From Gymnorhina tibicen (Eukaryota; Chordata; Aves; Passeriformes; Artamidae): 64,000 nucleotides of DNA. This document shows, one piece after another, positions 26,611 to 40,374 of the stretch. The notes below the pieces were generated by a model that was not told the origin of the DNA, did no database searches, and saw only the letters and a program-made list of their open reading frames with translations. Every line of letters starts with the position of its first letter. Within the stretch, counting starts at the first letter, position 1. Both the position numbers and the translations under genes were made by a program. The DNA is taken from positions 2,912,068-2,976,067 of the forward strand of contig VXAZ01005475.1 in NCBI GenBank assembly GCA_013399875.1, read 5' to 3'.

Positions 26611-29600
26611 GCCTTCCTACAGAAATCACATTACTCGGTCTGTCTACCTCACTGTCCTCCCTCCCTCCCTTGCAGAACAATTTAAACTGAAACTGAGACA
26701 GGAACAGAGGCTGAAGAGAATTAAATTCATCAGTTGTCAGGAAAAGGTGGTTAACCATGAGTCCTCTGAAATAACAGTGCCACAGAGCAGTTCAGTGTGA
26801 ACTTGACAATTACTGCTTCTACCCAAGTCCTCGTGCTGACCTCCCAGTGAGCACAGCACCACGAGATAATCCCCACAGTTTGAATGCTGGTCTCACTCTG
26901 CAATGATTTTTGCCTTCATGAGGAAAAGTTTTGTTAGGAGAGAGGACATTACAGTTCACTAATCACATCTTCTGTTCATCTTCACTGAAACTGGGGGAAA
27001 AAAAGAGTAGGTTTTCATACTGTAATTCTCTTTTTTTTTCTGTCAATAAACCACTAACTGAGAAGGTCTAAAAAGAAATTTGGTCAACAGAACCAAACCA
27101 AGTTTGAGCAACACTTTCCACTTTCAATAACTCACATATTTATGCTGCACATTATTAACAATGCAGCACCAACAAGTGAAGTGGCAGTAAGGTGTAAGAA
27201 ATGAAAACATGAGCCTTATCTAACTTTCAAGCTACAGAGTCAAAGTAATCTGGCAGTTACAGTCACTAGAAAAAAGAAGGAATATTCTTTTTGCACCTAA
27301 ATTTGTTACTAGGTCATTAATTCAATCTTTTCATACAAAGTATAACATCTTACAGTTCTAATATTAGTAATGACTATGTCGTAAGACTCACTGAATATTT
27401 TGGAACACTTTCAGGACAAAGGGTAATAAGAATGACCAGCAAATTAGGTTATGAAATATTAGTGATTACTACACTTATTTAGTATTCAAGTAATCACTAT
27501 AAAAACAAGTATTTTACATTTGCCAAGTATTCTGTTTAATACAGTACTTATAGGGTGGAGAGGCTGCTGTTGATGTTCATGTTTACATTAAGAAACAGGA
27601 GAGTTTTGGTGTTGTAACAGAACTTCAGGCATTAATCTAATATTACAGATGACAAATGTTGCTCAATTATGAAATTAAGTGCTCATTTAGCCAACCCACA
27701 AGTCACAGCTTCTATTTTTCAGTGATCTGGGATAATACCGGATACTTTGCCTATTGACAAAATCTAGATTTAGGATTGAATATTTTACTTTACTAAAGCA
27801 TGCTTTCTAGTAAAAATGGTATCGTTTACAATGCAAATATCCTTGCTAAACTAGTAATATTAGCCTTTTGCTAGACTAGTGTTATTTTGTTTAACTTGAC
27901 TGTAAATAATATGTGTATGATACACCTGTGTGTTATTTTTTGGTAAGAACGGCCTATTATTTAAAATCCTGGAGAACCGGCCCATAAAAAATAGTTAAAA
28001 TTATAATTACCATATCCAATAACTCAAACTACCAAAGCATTTCAAGAGTACCTCATGGCTTCTGCAAGTTTCAGCAAACTCTTCTCCAGAGAAATTTCTT
28101 GGAAACACTTCACTTTTAAGTGCAGAAAATTAGAATCATTTTAGACACCTGTAAAAGCAGGTGAGAAAGCCACTTTCTCCTAAGGAGAAAACACTACTTG
28201 AGGATGATGCAACATTTCATGTCCATTCAAGTCTCATGGGGAAGGCATGCAGAGGATATTGAAACTGAGCACCCATTAACCATCTTAATTCAAATCCTGC
28301 AGAACTGTCAAACATTGACAAAATAGACAAATCATTCCAGAACTCAAACTTCTCTAGCTATTATTTCCACTTCATGTAAACAACTTGTCTAACTTTTCTG
28401 AGATATATGTGAGTGTATCTCAAGAAGTTCACTTAAGATTTTCTTTCAGCTCCAAGATAAAAGCAGGAGCTACATGAAATCAGTAAATGTTTAGCTCAAA
28501 GATGTAGTAAGAGCATAATGTATTTTCCATCCTACAATTCTGTCTTGTTTTCTTTGCTACAGTGAATTGCTAAATTAATTACATGCCCTTAAGCTTTGCT
28601 GGTTTGTAACTTATAGTTAAATCTGCAAGTTTAATTATGGGCACAATTCATGAAAAATACTAAAATCTATCGCTGTTGACACTGATATAATCTACATGTT
28701 ATAAAATTGATCTCATAAGGATTTCCCACTATTTAAATCCTAATGAATGCTTAATCATAGTTCTTAATCAGGACTGTAATAGGATATATATATTTGAGTG
28801 GTTTCATAGTGTTTCAAATAGAGATAGAATTATTCTTGCCCTCTAACCTCCTGCCAAGATAAATAAGGGGAAAACGAGAGTTGGCTGCAACACGTTACTT
28901 ACTCTAACCAGAGATGCTACTCTTAGTGTTAGTAATGAATCAAGACTCATTCTGACAGACATTAGATGGACAAAACAACCCAGTCTAATGCCTGCTTTCT
29001 TGTTCTTGCTGAAATAACCCCAGCTGTTCCAGGCTAGGTAGTATTACATGCAAATGTGCTTTCAAATAAATATTTGTTTTCCTTTTTAGCTCTGTGCAAA
29101 TCTATTTTCAGGAACACTTGAAATTCCCACACAAGAAGTTCCCTCTTAATTAAAACCACTGTACTAAATATGTGGTATTAAACTTTAATGGTATTCATCT
29201 ACTTCAACTTGAAGAAAAATCTCAAGACAACCTGCCAAAAACATCTGCCTAAACCCCCCAAATAATCCTTGGAAAATAAGATGTCATGGAAAAAAATTAT
29301 TTTGGAAAAGATCAAACCAAATAGCATTGAAAGACTAAGTTACTGATGCTGGTGCAAATCTATTTGCCTGAATGGCGTTTTTTCTTCTGGCTCAATATAC
29401 TGAAAAAGTTGGTGAAGAGACTGGACTCTATGAAGCAATCTGCCTAAAGTTCACACAAATGAGGCCTCTTTTTAAACTTGTGGTATTAAGTGTCTGAGAA
29501 ACAACTTCTGCTGTTCCTTCTGATTTCTTTCAATTTAAAAAGAACACTAGTACTTTCTGTGGAACTTGCTTTTAAATTTACTTTCAGGTTTCTTAGGCAG

Positions 29601-29930
29601 CTTTTAACCAGATGGCAGGTGAAAGAATGTGAGTTTACCAGGCAAAATGGAGAAAGGAAGATCTGACTGACACCATGGTATTATAGCTGGTATGATGTGC
29701 AAATTCACAAGCTGTCTTGAACCCCGAAGGCTTAGGCAGGTAGGTATGTATAAATTACATATGACAGATTCTCATTTTAGCTACATGTTGTTGAAACCTA
29801 TCAAAAATCAGTGAATTTGGGAGTCACATCCAGAACCGAATTTCAGGCTCATTTGTTTCACAAATGGCTTTCTCTTTGTTCTGGCCCGTGCCTTTGCAGC
29901 TTGCTTTCTGAGGCAATTTCAACAGATCAG

Positions 29931-30288
29931 AGAATCATAGAACGGGTCAGGTGGGAAGAGACCGCAGTGGGTCATCTCGTCCAACCTCCCTGCTCAAGCA
30001 GGGTCACCCTAGAGCACATGGCACAGGACTGTCCAGACAGTTCTTGAGTATCTCCACTGATTGAGACTCCACAGCCTCTCTGGACAATCTGTTCCAGGGC
30101 ACAGTAAAGTTCTTCCTCATATTCAGGTGAAAATTCCTGTGTGTCAGTTTCTGCCCATTGCCTCTTGTCCTATTGCTTGGCACCATCGAGAAGAGCCTGG
30201 AAACATCCTCTGACACCCTTCCTTCAGATATTCATAGACACTGACAAGGACCCCTCTCTATCATGTCTTCTCAAGGCTGAACAGGCCC
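29931..30288 (-). mobile_element. CR1 LINE 3' end fragment
   Basis: This starts with 'agaatcatagaacgggtcag' and continues with 'tcgtccaacctccctgctc', 'gactccacagcctctctgg', 'tgttccagggc' and 'tcaaggctgaacagg', which is a reverse-complemented CR1 3' region. The order matches the CR1 3' UTR and the last part of ORF2. It is 5'-truncated, as is typical for this family. Confidence 0.9.
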
Positions 30289-33200
30289 TGTGGCTGATGC
30301 ACCACGCTCAGTGGGACAGAGACAAACAAGCCTCCACATCTACCTCTTGACACATATGGAAAAGAAACAAGGTTCAGGAGTAAACAAAACTCATACTGTA
30401 AAAATACAGTGCCATTATGCAGTTATGCTTTCATTAAGCATTTACTGCTACAACTTTGGCAGAGAGTGATTAGTTTTCATGGTCCCACAATGTGTAGATA
30501 TTAGATTTGAGAAGGAGAAAGCAATGTCATATAGGACATGTATTTTTGTCCCAGTCAAATTTAACAGTAGCCAATTGCATTTCAAATAGGGGCTTTTTTC
30601 ATGAGTAAACATAACCTGCTTTTAGCATATGGGTGACTAATCAAGTTCTTGAGCCAAAGCAGCTTTTCAATTTAAAATAGTTAACCTCCTGATATCCCCT
30701 AAAGCACTTTCTTAACCAAAATAATCTAGCAAAACAAAAAGGCATCAAGAGAACTTTGTAGGGGGACCTGTTTACATAAACAAATAGGTTTGTTCACTTC
30801 TATGTTCTTTAAACCACGTGCCAAGTTTTCTTTTTTTTTTTCCTCTGCTTCTGACTATCACCTCTATACAGTTCTGAGCTCTTCAGAGTGGAAGACTGCA
30901 CTGCCTCAGAAGAAAGCAAACCTGACCGTATCTACCAGCCCTTCTCTGTGAACTCATAGGCTATGTTAGTACTCTAGTCATCAGCTGACGTTTAATCTTC
31001 TGCATTAGTGGGATCTAGGGGAAGTTTTCACTGCTTTCTAATTTTAGCTAAGTGAAGTGGCAGAGCTGAGTAGAATAAAAGTAATAACACTGAATTTAAG
31101 AGAAATAATGATAACCCTTCACCCCATCAAGCAGAAAAAATTTACACGTTGATAGAGCATCCTAGAGTAATCAAGACTTTCTGCGTGCTCATTTTCCTAC
31201 TACACATTACTGCTGACAACACAAAGCACCTTTAACAGAAGAAACCAAGATTACAGGTACAAAAAGGCAGTAAGACATCCAATTAGCACTTCCCATGTGT
31301 GGTTTTATCCTTAGCATTATACAATATATCACTAGTAAAAGCAGATACAATAAGCTGATAAGGCTGGCATCAGTCAGGGCTCTTTTCTTCCCTAAGCAGG
31401 GGAATCTATGCAAATAAATGACTAATTTGTGTAACTCAATTTAATGTATAATAAAAAAGTACATGTGAAGTATGAATAATACATTAGTTATTGCATATAG
31501 TTAAAATGCATTTATATGCATTTTATATGTAAAAAGTGAATATAATTGAATTGAATGAAAAACCTCATACATGGATGGAACCAAGAATAAAATGAGAAGT
31601 AACACTGGCATTTCAAATTGCCTAAACATTAATCAGATAATCTTATATGTGATAAATATATTTGTTTACCAAAAGTGCACTCTGTGCACAAAGGCAAAGG
31701 CAGGACTACATATAAACAAGGAAACTAATTGTTTTTCAATTTTCCATTTTTAAGGAAAGGATAGCTTGCCCTTGCTACTTTCTGTTTCTAGACTGGGAAA
31801 AGAAAAGCTATTCTTCTCTAACATAAATCCCAGTAAATTTTTCAATTTGTGATCAAACCTACAATTCACTGAATTGACTAGATAAATTGGAAATAATTTT
31901 CAGCTCTTCAAAAATGCTACTAAGTTTTGAAGCTGACATAGGTTGCAAATCAGCAGGTTCATGATGAAAGTAAAGTATTCTGACAGTCTCTCTAAAATTT
32001 TAGCAGAAAACCAAGGTTTTTCTAACCAAATTAAATAGAGTTTAAGTGAAATTGTCCAAAAGCAAATCAGCCAGTGAATATCAAACAGCTGCTTTTTCTC
32101 AAAACCATATTTTTAATACAGATTTTGTTTATCCAGATGGTAATAAGGTGAGAAACCTGCAGCTTCCAATCCCTGCAACCCTGCAGGTGTCAGACAACAC
32201 CTTTGCCAGGTGCACCAGCAGTAACACCTCAATGCTCCTCAGGACAGGCCTAGCTCTGAGGCAGGGCAACACAGAAGCATTGAGAAACCTCCAGAATAAC
32301 CCTTGTAGCACAGTGTGCTTTACACGTAACAGTGATGTTTATGCATTTTAACTTCATTTTTCAACAAAAAAACCAAGAAGCAGCTCTCCAATTTTCCTGT
32401 TTAGAAAAGACTGGCTGTGGAACACACACACATACATAACTTTGTTTTAAAATAGCTCAATTCATTTCTTTCAGAAATATATTCAGAACAAAACCAGAAG
32501 AAACTGGGACCTGGTTTGCTTTCTGTTCTGTTGTATGTTTGAAGGAATTACTCAGGGGAACATGTAAGGTATAGACAATGCTAAAAAATTCAGTGTCAGG
32601 TAATTTCCATATACATTTTCAAATTCCACATGGTAGGTACACACAGAGCATCATTTGGAACAACCATTCAAAGCTTTTTTTCTCATTTGCTCCGCATGAA
32701 GAAATGTCCCTGTGGTCTCCAAAAGGTAAGGCACTAGCAGAAGACAAAGGTCACCAAGACTCCAATTCTCTGCAAGTGTAAGATGACATCAGGATATACC
32801 TAAAGCCAAAATTCAAGTCAGCCAAGTCACTTAAGGAAACCCTTGGAAGTTGAAAAAGAGCGTATTCATGGTGTCCCTTTGCTAAATAATCTTCTAAAAT
32901 AATTTACATTAAATACACTGCATGCTTCAGAATAGTTAACAAAATTGTTTGTTCAAACCAATAAAGAGATAATAATCAAATGCATCACAAGCCTCCGTCA
33001 AGTATAAAGAATAAAAAGAAGTAGTTAAGACCAAACTCCCTCTCTCTCAAAGGCCAGCTATGCAGCTGTTCATCTGCACACACGTAGTTTGCAACTTCTA
33101 AAAAAGGCGTTTTTGCCACAGTGTAACTTAACACTCTCTTCAATAGGCTCGCCACATTGTGAACTTCCTGAGCAAACCCTCACTGGTTGGAGGGAAGATG

Positions 33201-34018
33201 AAACCTGTGCTCCCCATGTGGGTGCTTCCTTTGCCCCAGCAGTGACCCCAGTCCCACCTCCAACAACTATCTTTTGACTGTATCCAAATTTTTCACTAGC
33301 ACAAGAAAACAGCTGAGTACTTCCTAACAGGGACAGACGTCTAGGATTTCTCTCGAGCCACAAAATTAACAACATCCACTTTGGAACCCTCTCTCTCCCA
33401 AAAGAGCACAACAGAAGTACCAGCTTTGACATCGGATTCCCTCTGGTCTATCTAAACAGGAAATTCTTTGGTACAGTTGTCCCATTAGAAACTCATTATG
33501 ACAGATTAACAAAGAAACTGCAAGTAATCACAAGTTCCTAAGAAACCACTTACATCCCAATTACATTGAAAAATGGTCAGGGAGACAACAGCCAACAAGT
33601 AAAATAACTTAAGTTTATTTAGACCCATCCACAACAGTATGTATCACTATATATACACAATACATGGCATTTTAAAAAAGCCGATCTTCAAGTCTTTCTT
33701 AAAATCCTCTGAATGGGTATCACATAGACCAGAAGCCATTATTCTAAAAAGCAAATTCATTAGGAAGTTACAGTAGTAAAGAAATAAAGAAAAAGTATGG
33801 CAGAAATTAAATACAATTTTTTTAACAAAACTGAGAAAATCAAGATAAAATCTGAAGTAAAAATGGGTATCAATAGCATACACTTAAAGTAACAGAGTAG
33901 AAATTTGGAAAGAAAAGTTACAAACATCAGTGAAAAAACACAGTTGTCAGGGGCAGGAATACTAAAGCATTTTTTACATATGTTAAGAATGGAAAAAACC
34001 CCAGAAATAATATAGCGC

Positions 34019-34050
<32 letters not shown>
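34019..34050. repeat. (AT)n microsatellite
   Basis: This is an alternating AT tract with one C interruption at 34026 followed by 12 uninterrupted AT units, then an A-rich tail. Confidence 0.97.
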
Positions 34051-34051
<1 letters not shown>

Positions 34052-37000
34052 AAAAGATATAGTTTTGTCTTGTATAAAGAAGCTTATACACCTTCTAGTC
34101 TACTAGTAATAAGGAAGAACATTAAAACACCATGGATCACTATTTTAACTCAGTAGATCTTGGTAATACAAATCACAACTGTGCTCAGGCAGCTCCCTAG
34201 CCACTATTCAAGAACTAATGCAGCTTCAGGTTTGCCAGTGTTTGTTTTCTAAACAGATTGTGAAATACCTGGAAAACAGCAAAGGACTGATAACACTGTA
34301 TCAGCTCTGCAAAGCAGCAACAGAAATGCCTGAAAGTGTTAGCTTGTCAGCCATACTGGATAAAATAAATAAAAATTTAACAAACAAACAATAATCCATG
34401 TGAAAGATACTGAGAGAACTGAGGTTCATTAGGCTTATTAGCAGGAAGGCAATACCATGTCAACACAGTTATACTGTCCCAAAAGCTTTGCTCAGCTTCA
34501 CCAACAGCACCACTGCTTTTTTCACACCATAGAGCCAGACCTGATCAACACGGAATGCAGCCAACACTCACTTCTATGATCTGGGGCACTAGCAAACAGT
34601 TTTGAAGCAACATGGGTCCAACGAGGCTTTTTAAGCTTGTAGCCTTGCCAGATGAAAGCCTACCCCACTCGGAACAACTGTTCATAAATGTTCATGAAAG
34701 CTTACTAGCAAAGACACCTTCAGTGCAGAACCTGAACAGGCTTCCTCTGTAAAGGTCATCTTGAAGGGTCTCCCCAAACCTGAGTTAAAACAGATTTCTC
34801 TTTTTTTTGGTCATAGTATCCCCTCACCACATCAAGTATCAGACTAACTCTGCTGTTTTGGCACACAATGCATGAAAACCCAGCACACACTGAGTACTTT
34901 TGAGAAGCAATTCTCTAGACTGCATCTGCAACCAGTGTTGCTGTTGCTCTCCTCATGTCATTAAAGAGAAAAGCAAACCAGACTCCGTATTTACCCTGAT
35001 ACAGAGGTAAAGAATGATGTATGCTGACTTTTTATCACTATATTAGAAGCACTGGTATACTAAAAATGTTATACATTTTGTCAGTAAATTACAAAAGCAG
35101 CTTCTTTTTCTTCAAACTGCTGTGTGTGCTCCAGTACCAACACCATCCCAAGCCTCATTCTGGCGGATCTGTTTGTATGCTCTGATTCATGCTGTACCAC
35201 CTTCACCACTGCCACCAAACACGTAAGACAGCAGATCTGCAGCATTTCACATGGCAGGACTTTTAGACTCTCCAAGTCACAGCTCTGGTCACGCCTATTC
35301 TGTGCGGCACAACTCGCACTGCCTCAAGAGGTCATGCCTGCTATCCCCTAAGTCTCTACATGTTCTAGGGAAGAGCTTACGGACAGGGCAAGGATACAGC
35401 TCTATTTTCCCCATTCTCTACAGAGCCTTCGATCATCACAAATCAAGTTATCTCTGTGTGGAAAGGCAAACCTATAATCTAGTAAACTCTGAATTTTCTA
35501 CTTCTTGCTAACCTTCTTAAGAGCAATTTTATCCAAGCAACAAAGCAAGAGAAAAACACTGTACCTAGATGAGCAACTGTAACCCACAGCATACATGCCA
35601 AAATCGGCCTGGCAAAATCATGATGTCCTCTGCACTTTCGCCAGAGAACAAGGAATTCATACATTCATACCTATGCCGCAGCAGTTCATCCCTGTCTTCT
35701 CAGTCCTGCATGCCAAATTTCGGGAGCTCAGAAATTAGTTCCAAGGAGAAAATGCACTGAAGAAACTTGCCACTGATGTATTTCTTTCACCATCTTTAGC
35801 AGCACATAATACCATTTTTAACAGATTAGGAGAATATACCTTTGGTAGAAGTTCTTGTAGTTGAATGCTGATAAAAATACACACTTTAAGAAAGCATTTA
35901 AAGTGAGCTTTTATGATCTTCCTTCCCTGCTACACTTGATTTTAGGCAGTTACACAAAAACTGTATCCCAGTTGATAGTAATTAGACCCTTATCCGAATA
36001 TTCTGCTTTAGAATCTATGACATTCAGATGACGACAATGTTTCAAAGTACTTATAAATACCATCCCTATCAGATCATTTGCCTTTCTATGTTTCAAGATG
36101 AGTTTCAAGCAATAATCTGTTCCCTGCAGGAGGTAGTGTTATAAAACCAGAAAACCCTAATTCCTTTGAGCTAACATACACTAATCATAATCACTCAGGG
36201 CATGATTCTACACGAGCTCACTGTTGACAAACAGGGAGATCCCAGTCTCCCTCCTCATTCTCAACTGCACACTCCCAAAAGCATTTGTCAGACTCTCCAT
36301 TAGCCAATTCACTAACCAGCAAGGCAGAAACAACCTTTTCTTCCTCCCCACCCACTGAAATAAACAAAAAAGGAGGAGGAAAAGAAAACAGCATGGTGGG
36401 AGGAAGAAGCAAGAGCACACCCTCTCAAGGCAGCAAAGTAGTACTGCCTTAGTTGCACCTGGAGCTGCAGCCACTTCTGAGTTTCAGTCTAAAAAGGATT
36501 CTAGAGAAAGGGACAAAAGCCTAAATTTCTAATTATTCAGTAACTCATTTGTGTTGACCCCTAACTTCAGAGAGGCTGCTGACATCTTTGAATTGCATCA
36601 GGACAGAAAACACACTGACCATCTCTTTACCAGGATTGTGTTAGCTTAATAGAAATAACAAAAGCCCCAAAGTCTGCTGTTTACCTGACCTTAGCAGTAT
36701 GCACGCCATCACGAAATCAACCACAAATGTTCTAAAGTTTGCTTCTTGTACATCAGACTGCTCATTAAAGATGATTATTATTAAAGAGCACAAAAATGAA
36801 AACCTGTCTGAAAAGCACACTGGCTTCAAGGTCAGTCATACAAATGCACACTGGCTCTACTGACTGCATTTCTCCCACAAATACCTATGAACAAATGCTA
36901 ACAAGTGAAAAAAAACCACACAAAAAATGAAATTGATTTGACTACACGGAGAAAGCACACACACTGCCTGAGCATGGGGAAAGTCTAAGCACTGCAGAGT

Positions 37001-39751
37001 TTTGATGGGTAACCAGTCAGTGGCCCTGCAAGGCGAGGAACAGCAGCAAGGACAGGGGTAGGGTTTGACAGGGAAGACTTCCAAGTTTTCTCATTTAAAA
37101 CAAATGGACAAAGGCCCACATGACTTTCTCTACTATTCAATCATCCACTGTTCATGCTGTAAACTGGAAGGTCCTCCAATGCAAACTGTTTTGAAAACTG
37201 GTTCTCAATTTATTTTCATGAAAGCTCTATCCATCAGGCTAGGGGCTCTGTTCCAAATACCTCAGAGTACATGGTGAGAAACTGACTCCATGTTGTACAG
37301 AAAAGAGAAACCCACTCCCTGACATTCCAGAAGATGACCTTTGATGCCTTGAGGTTGCTTTTCCTCCTCTACAGTGAACACCTCTACAAAAAAACTTCTG
37401 GAGGGGAAAGCTGTTCTGCCAGCTTAATTTTCACTACTCAATTAGGCAAAACGTGCTAGAGATTTATGCTTCTCTAAGGACTCTACTTTGATATTAAATA
37501 TTCATTTATGCACAGACCTATATATAAGCAATAGTAAGGCTGAACAGCCAAATATTACAGACCTAGGAAATGCTTTAATTAACACTGGCTAAGCCAAAGC
37601 AATTGGCCCCACAAAACTATGACCCCTGTACAGTCTTCTTACATGATCTCTACTTCTCTGTGGCTAAAGGAACTTGTTTCGTTCAATCTGTGAGATGATC
37701 AGTACTTCCATTATGTGTGGCTATTCAAAATTATGGATTTATCTTTACAGTTCAGTGTTGAGCCTGTACTACTTAAATCTTGTTCCAAATACAACTCACT
37801 CTCTCATGTGCTCTTACTTGCCACTTAACAACCATTTAGGTACATAATCAGGATTCATAAAACCTCCACCCCAAAAGTTATCGTTTTACAGATTGTAAAA
37901 CAAATAAAACAAACAAAAAGGTAATACGGGGACAAAAGGTAAAAAGGGGATAAGCCATATCCTGACTTAACCATACAATTTGAAACACCATGGAACTGAG
38001 GTTTTAGGATATACACTATTTCACATGCCTAAAGGAAACCTTCCTTTCATTACACTTATGATCACAAGCGCATAATATTCCTACAGAGTTCCCTGCAGTC
38101 TCCTACCCCATACACCATTCTCTTATTTTCCCCCTCACTGATAAAGCAAAAGTTCCATGAGCAACAGCATCTTTTACAAGATGTCCTGAACCATACCAAG
38201 AGCAAATCCTCTATGAGGCCTATAATGTAGGTATGATGACATAATAGAGTATTAAAAGGTTAATGCATGTTAAGTCCAAGTACAGATTTCACGTTAATTA
38301 CCCGATATCTAATACACCAACAACCAAGTCCCATTATTTCAGTATTCTTAATATCAGTCTTTCTTTTCCACACTATCACTTAATTTTCCTTACTCTCAGT
38401 TTCATCCTGACAGCCAGCCCACATCTGACAGCTTGCTTTTGCCTCCACTCTTCTGACTCACTCCTACGTCCCTACTCTATTTTTGCATCTTACAGCTTCC
38501 TCCTCTGTGCTAGTGGAGGCAAAGAGGTCACAGCACAGATAGTACCAGCCTAAAGTCCAAATGAATTTTACAAGTCCACAGCACTTTGACATCTGTACAG
38601 CTTCTGTGCTCAGAATTATCATACTCAAAATTAAGTTAGATACATCACTGTATGGTACTTCAGGTTTTTTTAGGTCTTGGTAAATTCTGTTGGATATCAG
38701 CTGTTCCCTGAAGCACTCTTCTGCTATATCTGAAAATATTTGAAAAAAGGATTTCTTCTGAAAAATCCTATCACACTCCAAAATGCTAGAATATTAAAAC
38801 ATAGATCCATCCAAGGAGATTTTGCTTCTGCCAATCTGATTCAGTATTAAAAAAATTCCATCCTCCTTTACAGCTTCATAGCTGAAAACAGTAAGAGAAC
38901 AGATTTTGTAGAGATCCAGAGTCTTAGTCAAAGGGATGGACTATCTCCCAGAAAAAGAACTCAACAGGCAGAACTCTTCAGCCTAGAACAAAATGACTCT
39001 GATGACCACGTAACGCAAGACTAAAAATCGTTAATAAGGGAAATCTGTTCACCATTTCTGCTAATACAATGAGTTGAAGTCATTACATGAAGCTAGTAGA
39101 AGCTGCAACAAAAAGACATCAAGAAACAAAAGCTGCTTTTCTGAAAACTGATTGGAATGCTCCGTATCAGCAGAAGCAAAGACGACTTATCACTGGTCTC
39201 AGTAGACTGGCCTTTTCTTTTCACACAGATCAGGCACTGGAGCTGTATGATTAACTGAAAGAATGCTAAAGGCCTCAGACAGCTGGATAGAGGAAAAAAC
39301 CCTCTTCACTACAAGTTAAATTAATACTATAGTTTTTTTACTGATACTTCTCTCATTACAGTAAGTAAGTGATGAAGTGCTTTGTTGTTTTTCTTTTCTG
39401 CAATAGAAATTATCTTGTGTTTTTTTTATTAGGACTACAAGTAAAGGTAATGATGTTCATGCATTCAACAGGATTCTGCGTATCTGAATAAAGAGATATG
39501 GCTAAGTTTAACAATCTAGCCTCTCATTCAGGAGGGTTTTTTAAAGTATAGGTATATAAATTACCACAAAGAGAATTACAGTAAAGCTTCCGTGCATCTT
39601 ACTACTTGAGAGTAAGTACAGGGTAGTTTACCTCACTGGTGCTACTATACTCAGATGCTCTTTCCAGAGGAACCTGAACCAGATCTCTCTGAAGCAATCC
39701 CTTAATATGCAAGCCTCAAAAGGTGCTTATTTAAACTCTTACCATATGATG

Positions 39752-40374
39752 GGGCTACAGCATTGGTAGATGGGGCAGAGCAACTGACACCATCTACCTG
39801 GACTTATGCATTGTCCCACCTGATATCCTTCTGTATAAACTGGAAAGACATGGATTTGATGAATGGATCACTTAGTGGATAAAGAAATGTCTGAATGGCT
39901 GCATTTAAGAGTTGTGGTCAGTGCCTCATTGTCCGCATGGACACCAGTGACAAGCGGAGTCCCCTCAGGAGTTGGGGCAGATACTGTTCAACATCTTTGT
40001 CAGCAACACTGACAGTGGGACCAAGCGCACCCTCAGCACGTTCACTGACGACACCACACTGTGTGAAGCGATGCCATACAGAGGGACCTTGACACACTTG
40101 AGAGATGGGCCAATGCAAACCTCATGAAGTTCAACAAAGTGGAGTGCTAGATCCTACACTAGGATCACGGCAATCCCAGGCACACCCACAGGGGTGGGCA
40201 AAAAAGTTACTGAGAGGAGCCCTGCGGAGAAGGACTTGGGGTGATGGTTGATGAAAACTCAACATGAGCCATCAGTGTGTGCTCACAGCCCAGAAAGCCA
40301 ACCCTGGGCTGCAGCAAAAGGAGCGTGGCCTGCAGGCCAAGGGAGGGGATTCTCCCCCTCTATTCTGCTCTGTA
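39752..40374 (+). mobile_element. CR1 LINE internal fragment (reverse transcriptase region)
   Basis: This follows CR1 ORF2 from 'gagcaactgacaccatctacc' through 'cgttcactgacgacaccac', 'ctcatgaagttcaacaaagt' and 'aactcaacatgagcc' to 'gaggggattctccccctct'. Neither end of the element is present. The FADD-like box reads FTDDT and is preserved. The K-A-F-D-T segment that should follow 'acctggactta' is missing, so the first catalytic Asp is gone. In-frame stops and frameshifts are present. Confidence 0.88.

Noticed and set aside
33070..33432. 120-codon minus-strand open frame
   Set aside because: It shows no recognisable motif or Kozak or splice context. Its low-complexity Gly/Ser content and the overlapping opposite-strand frame point to chance.
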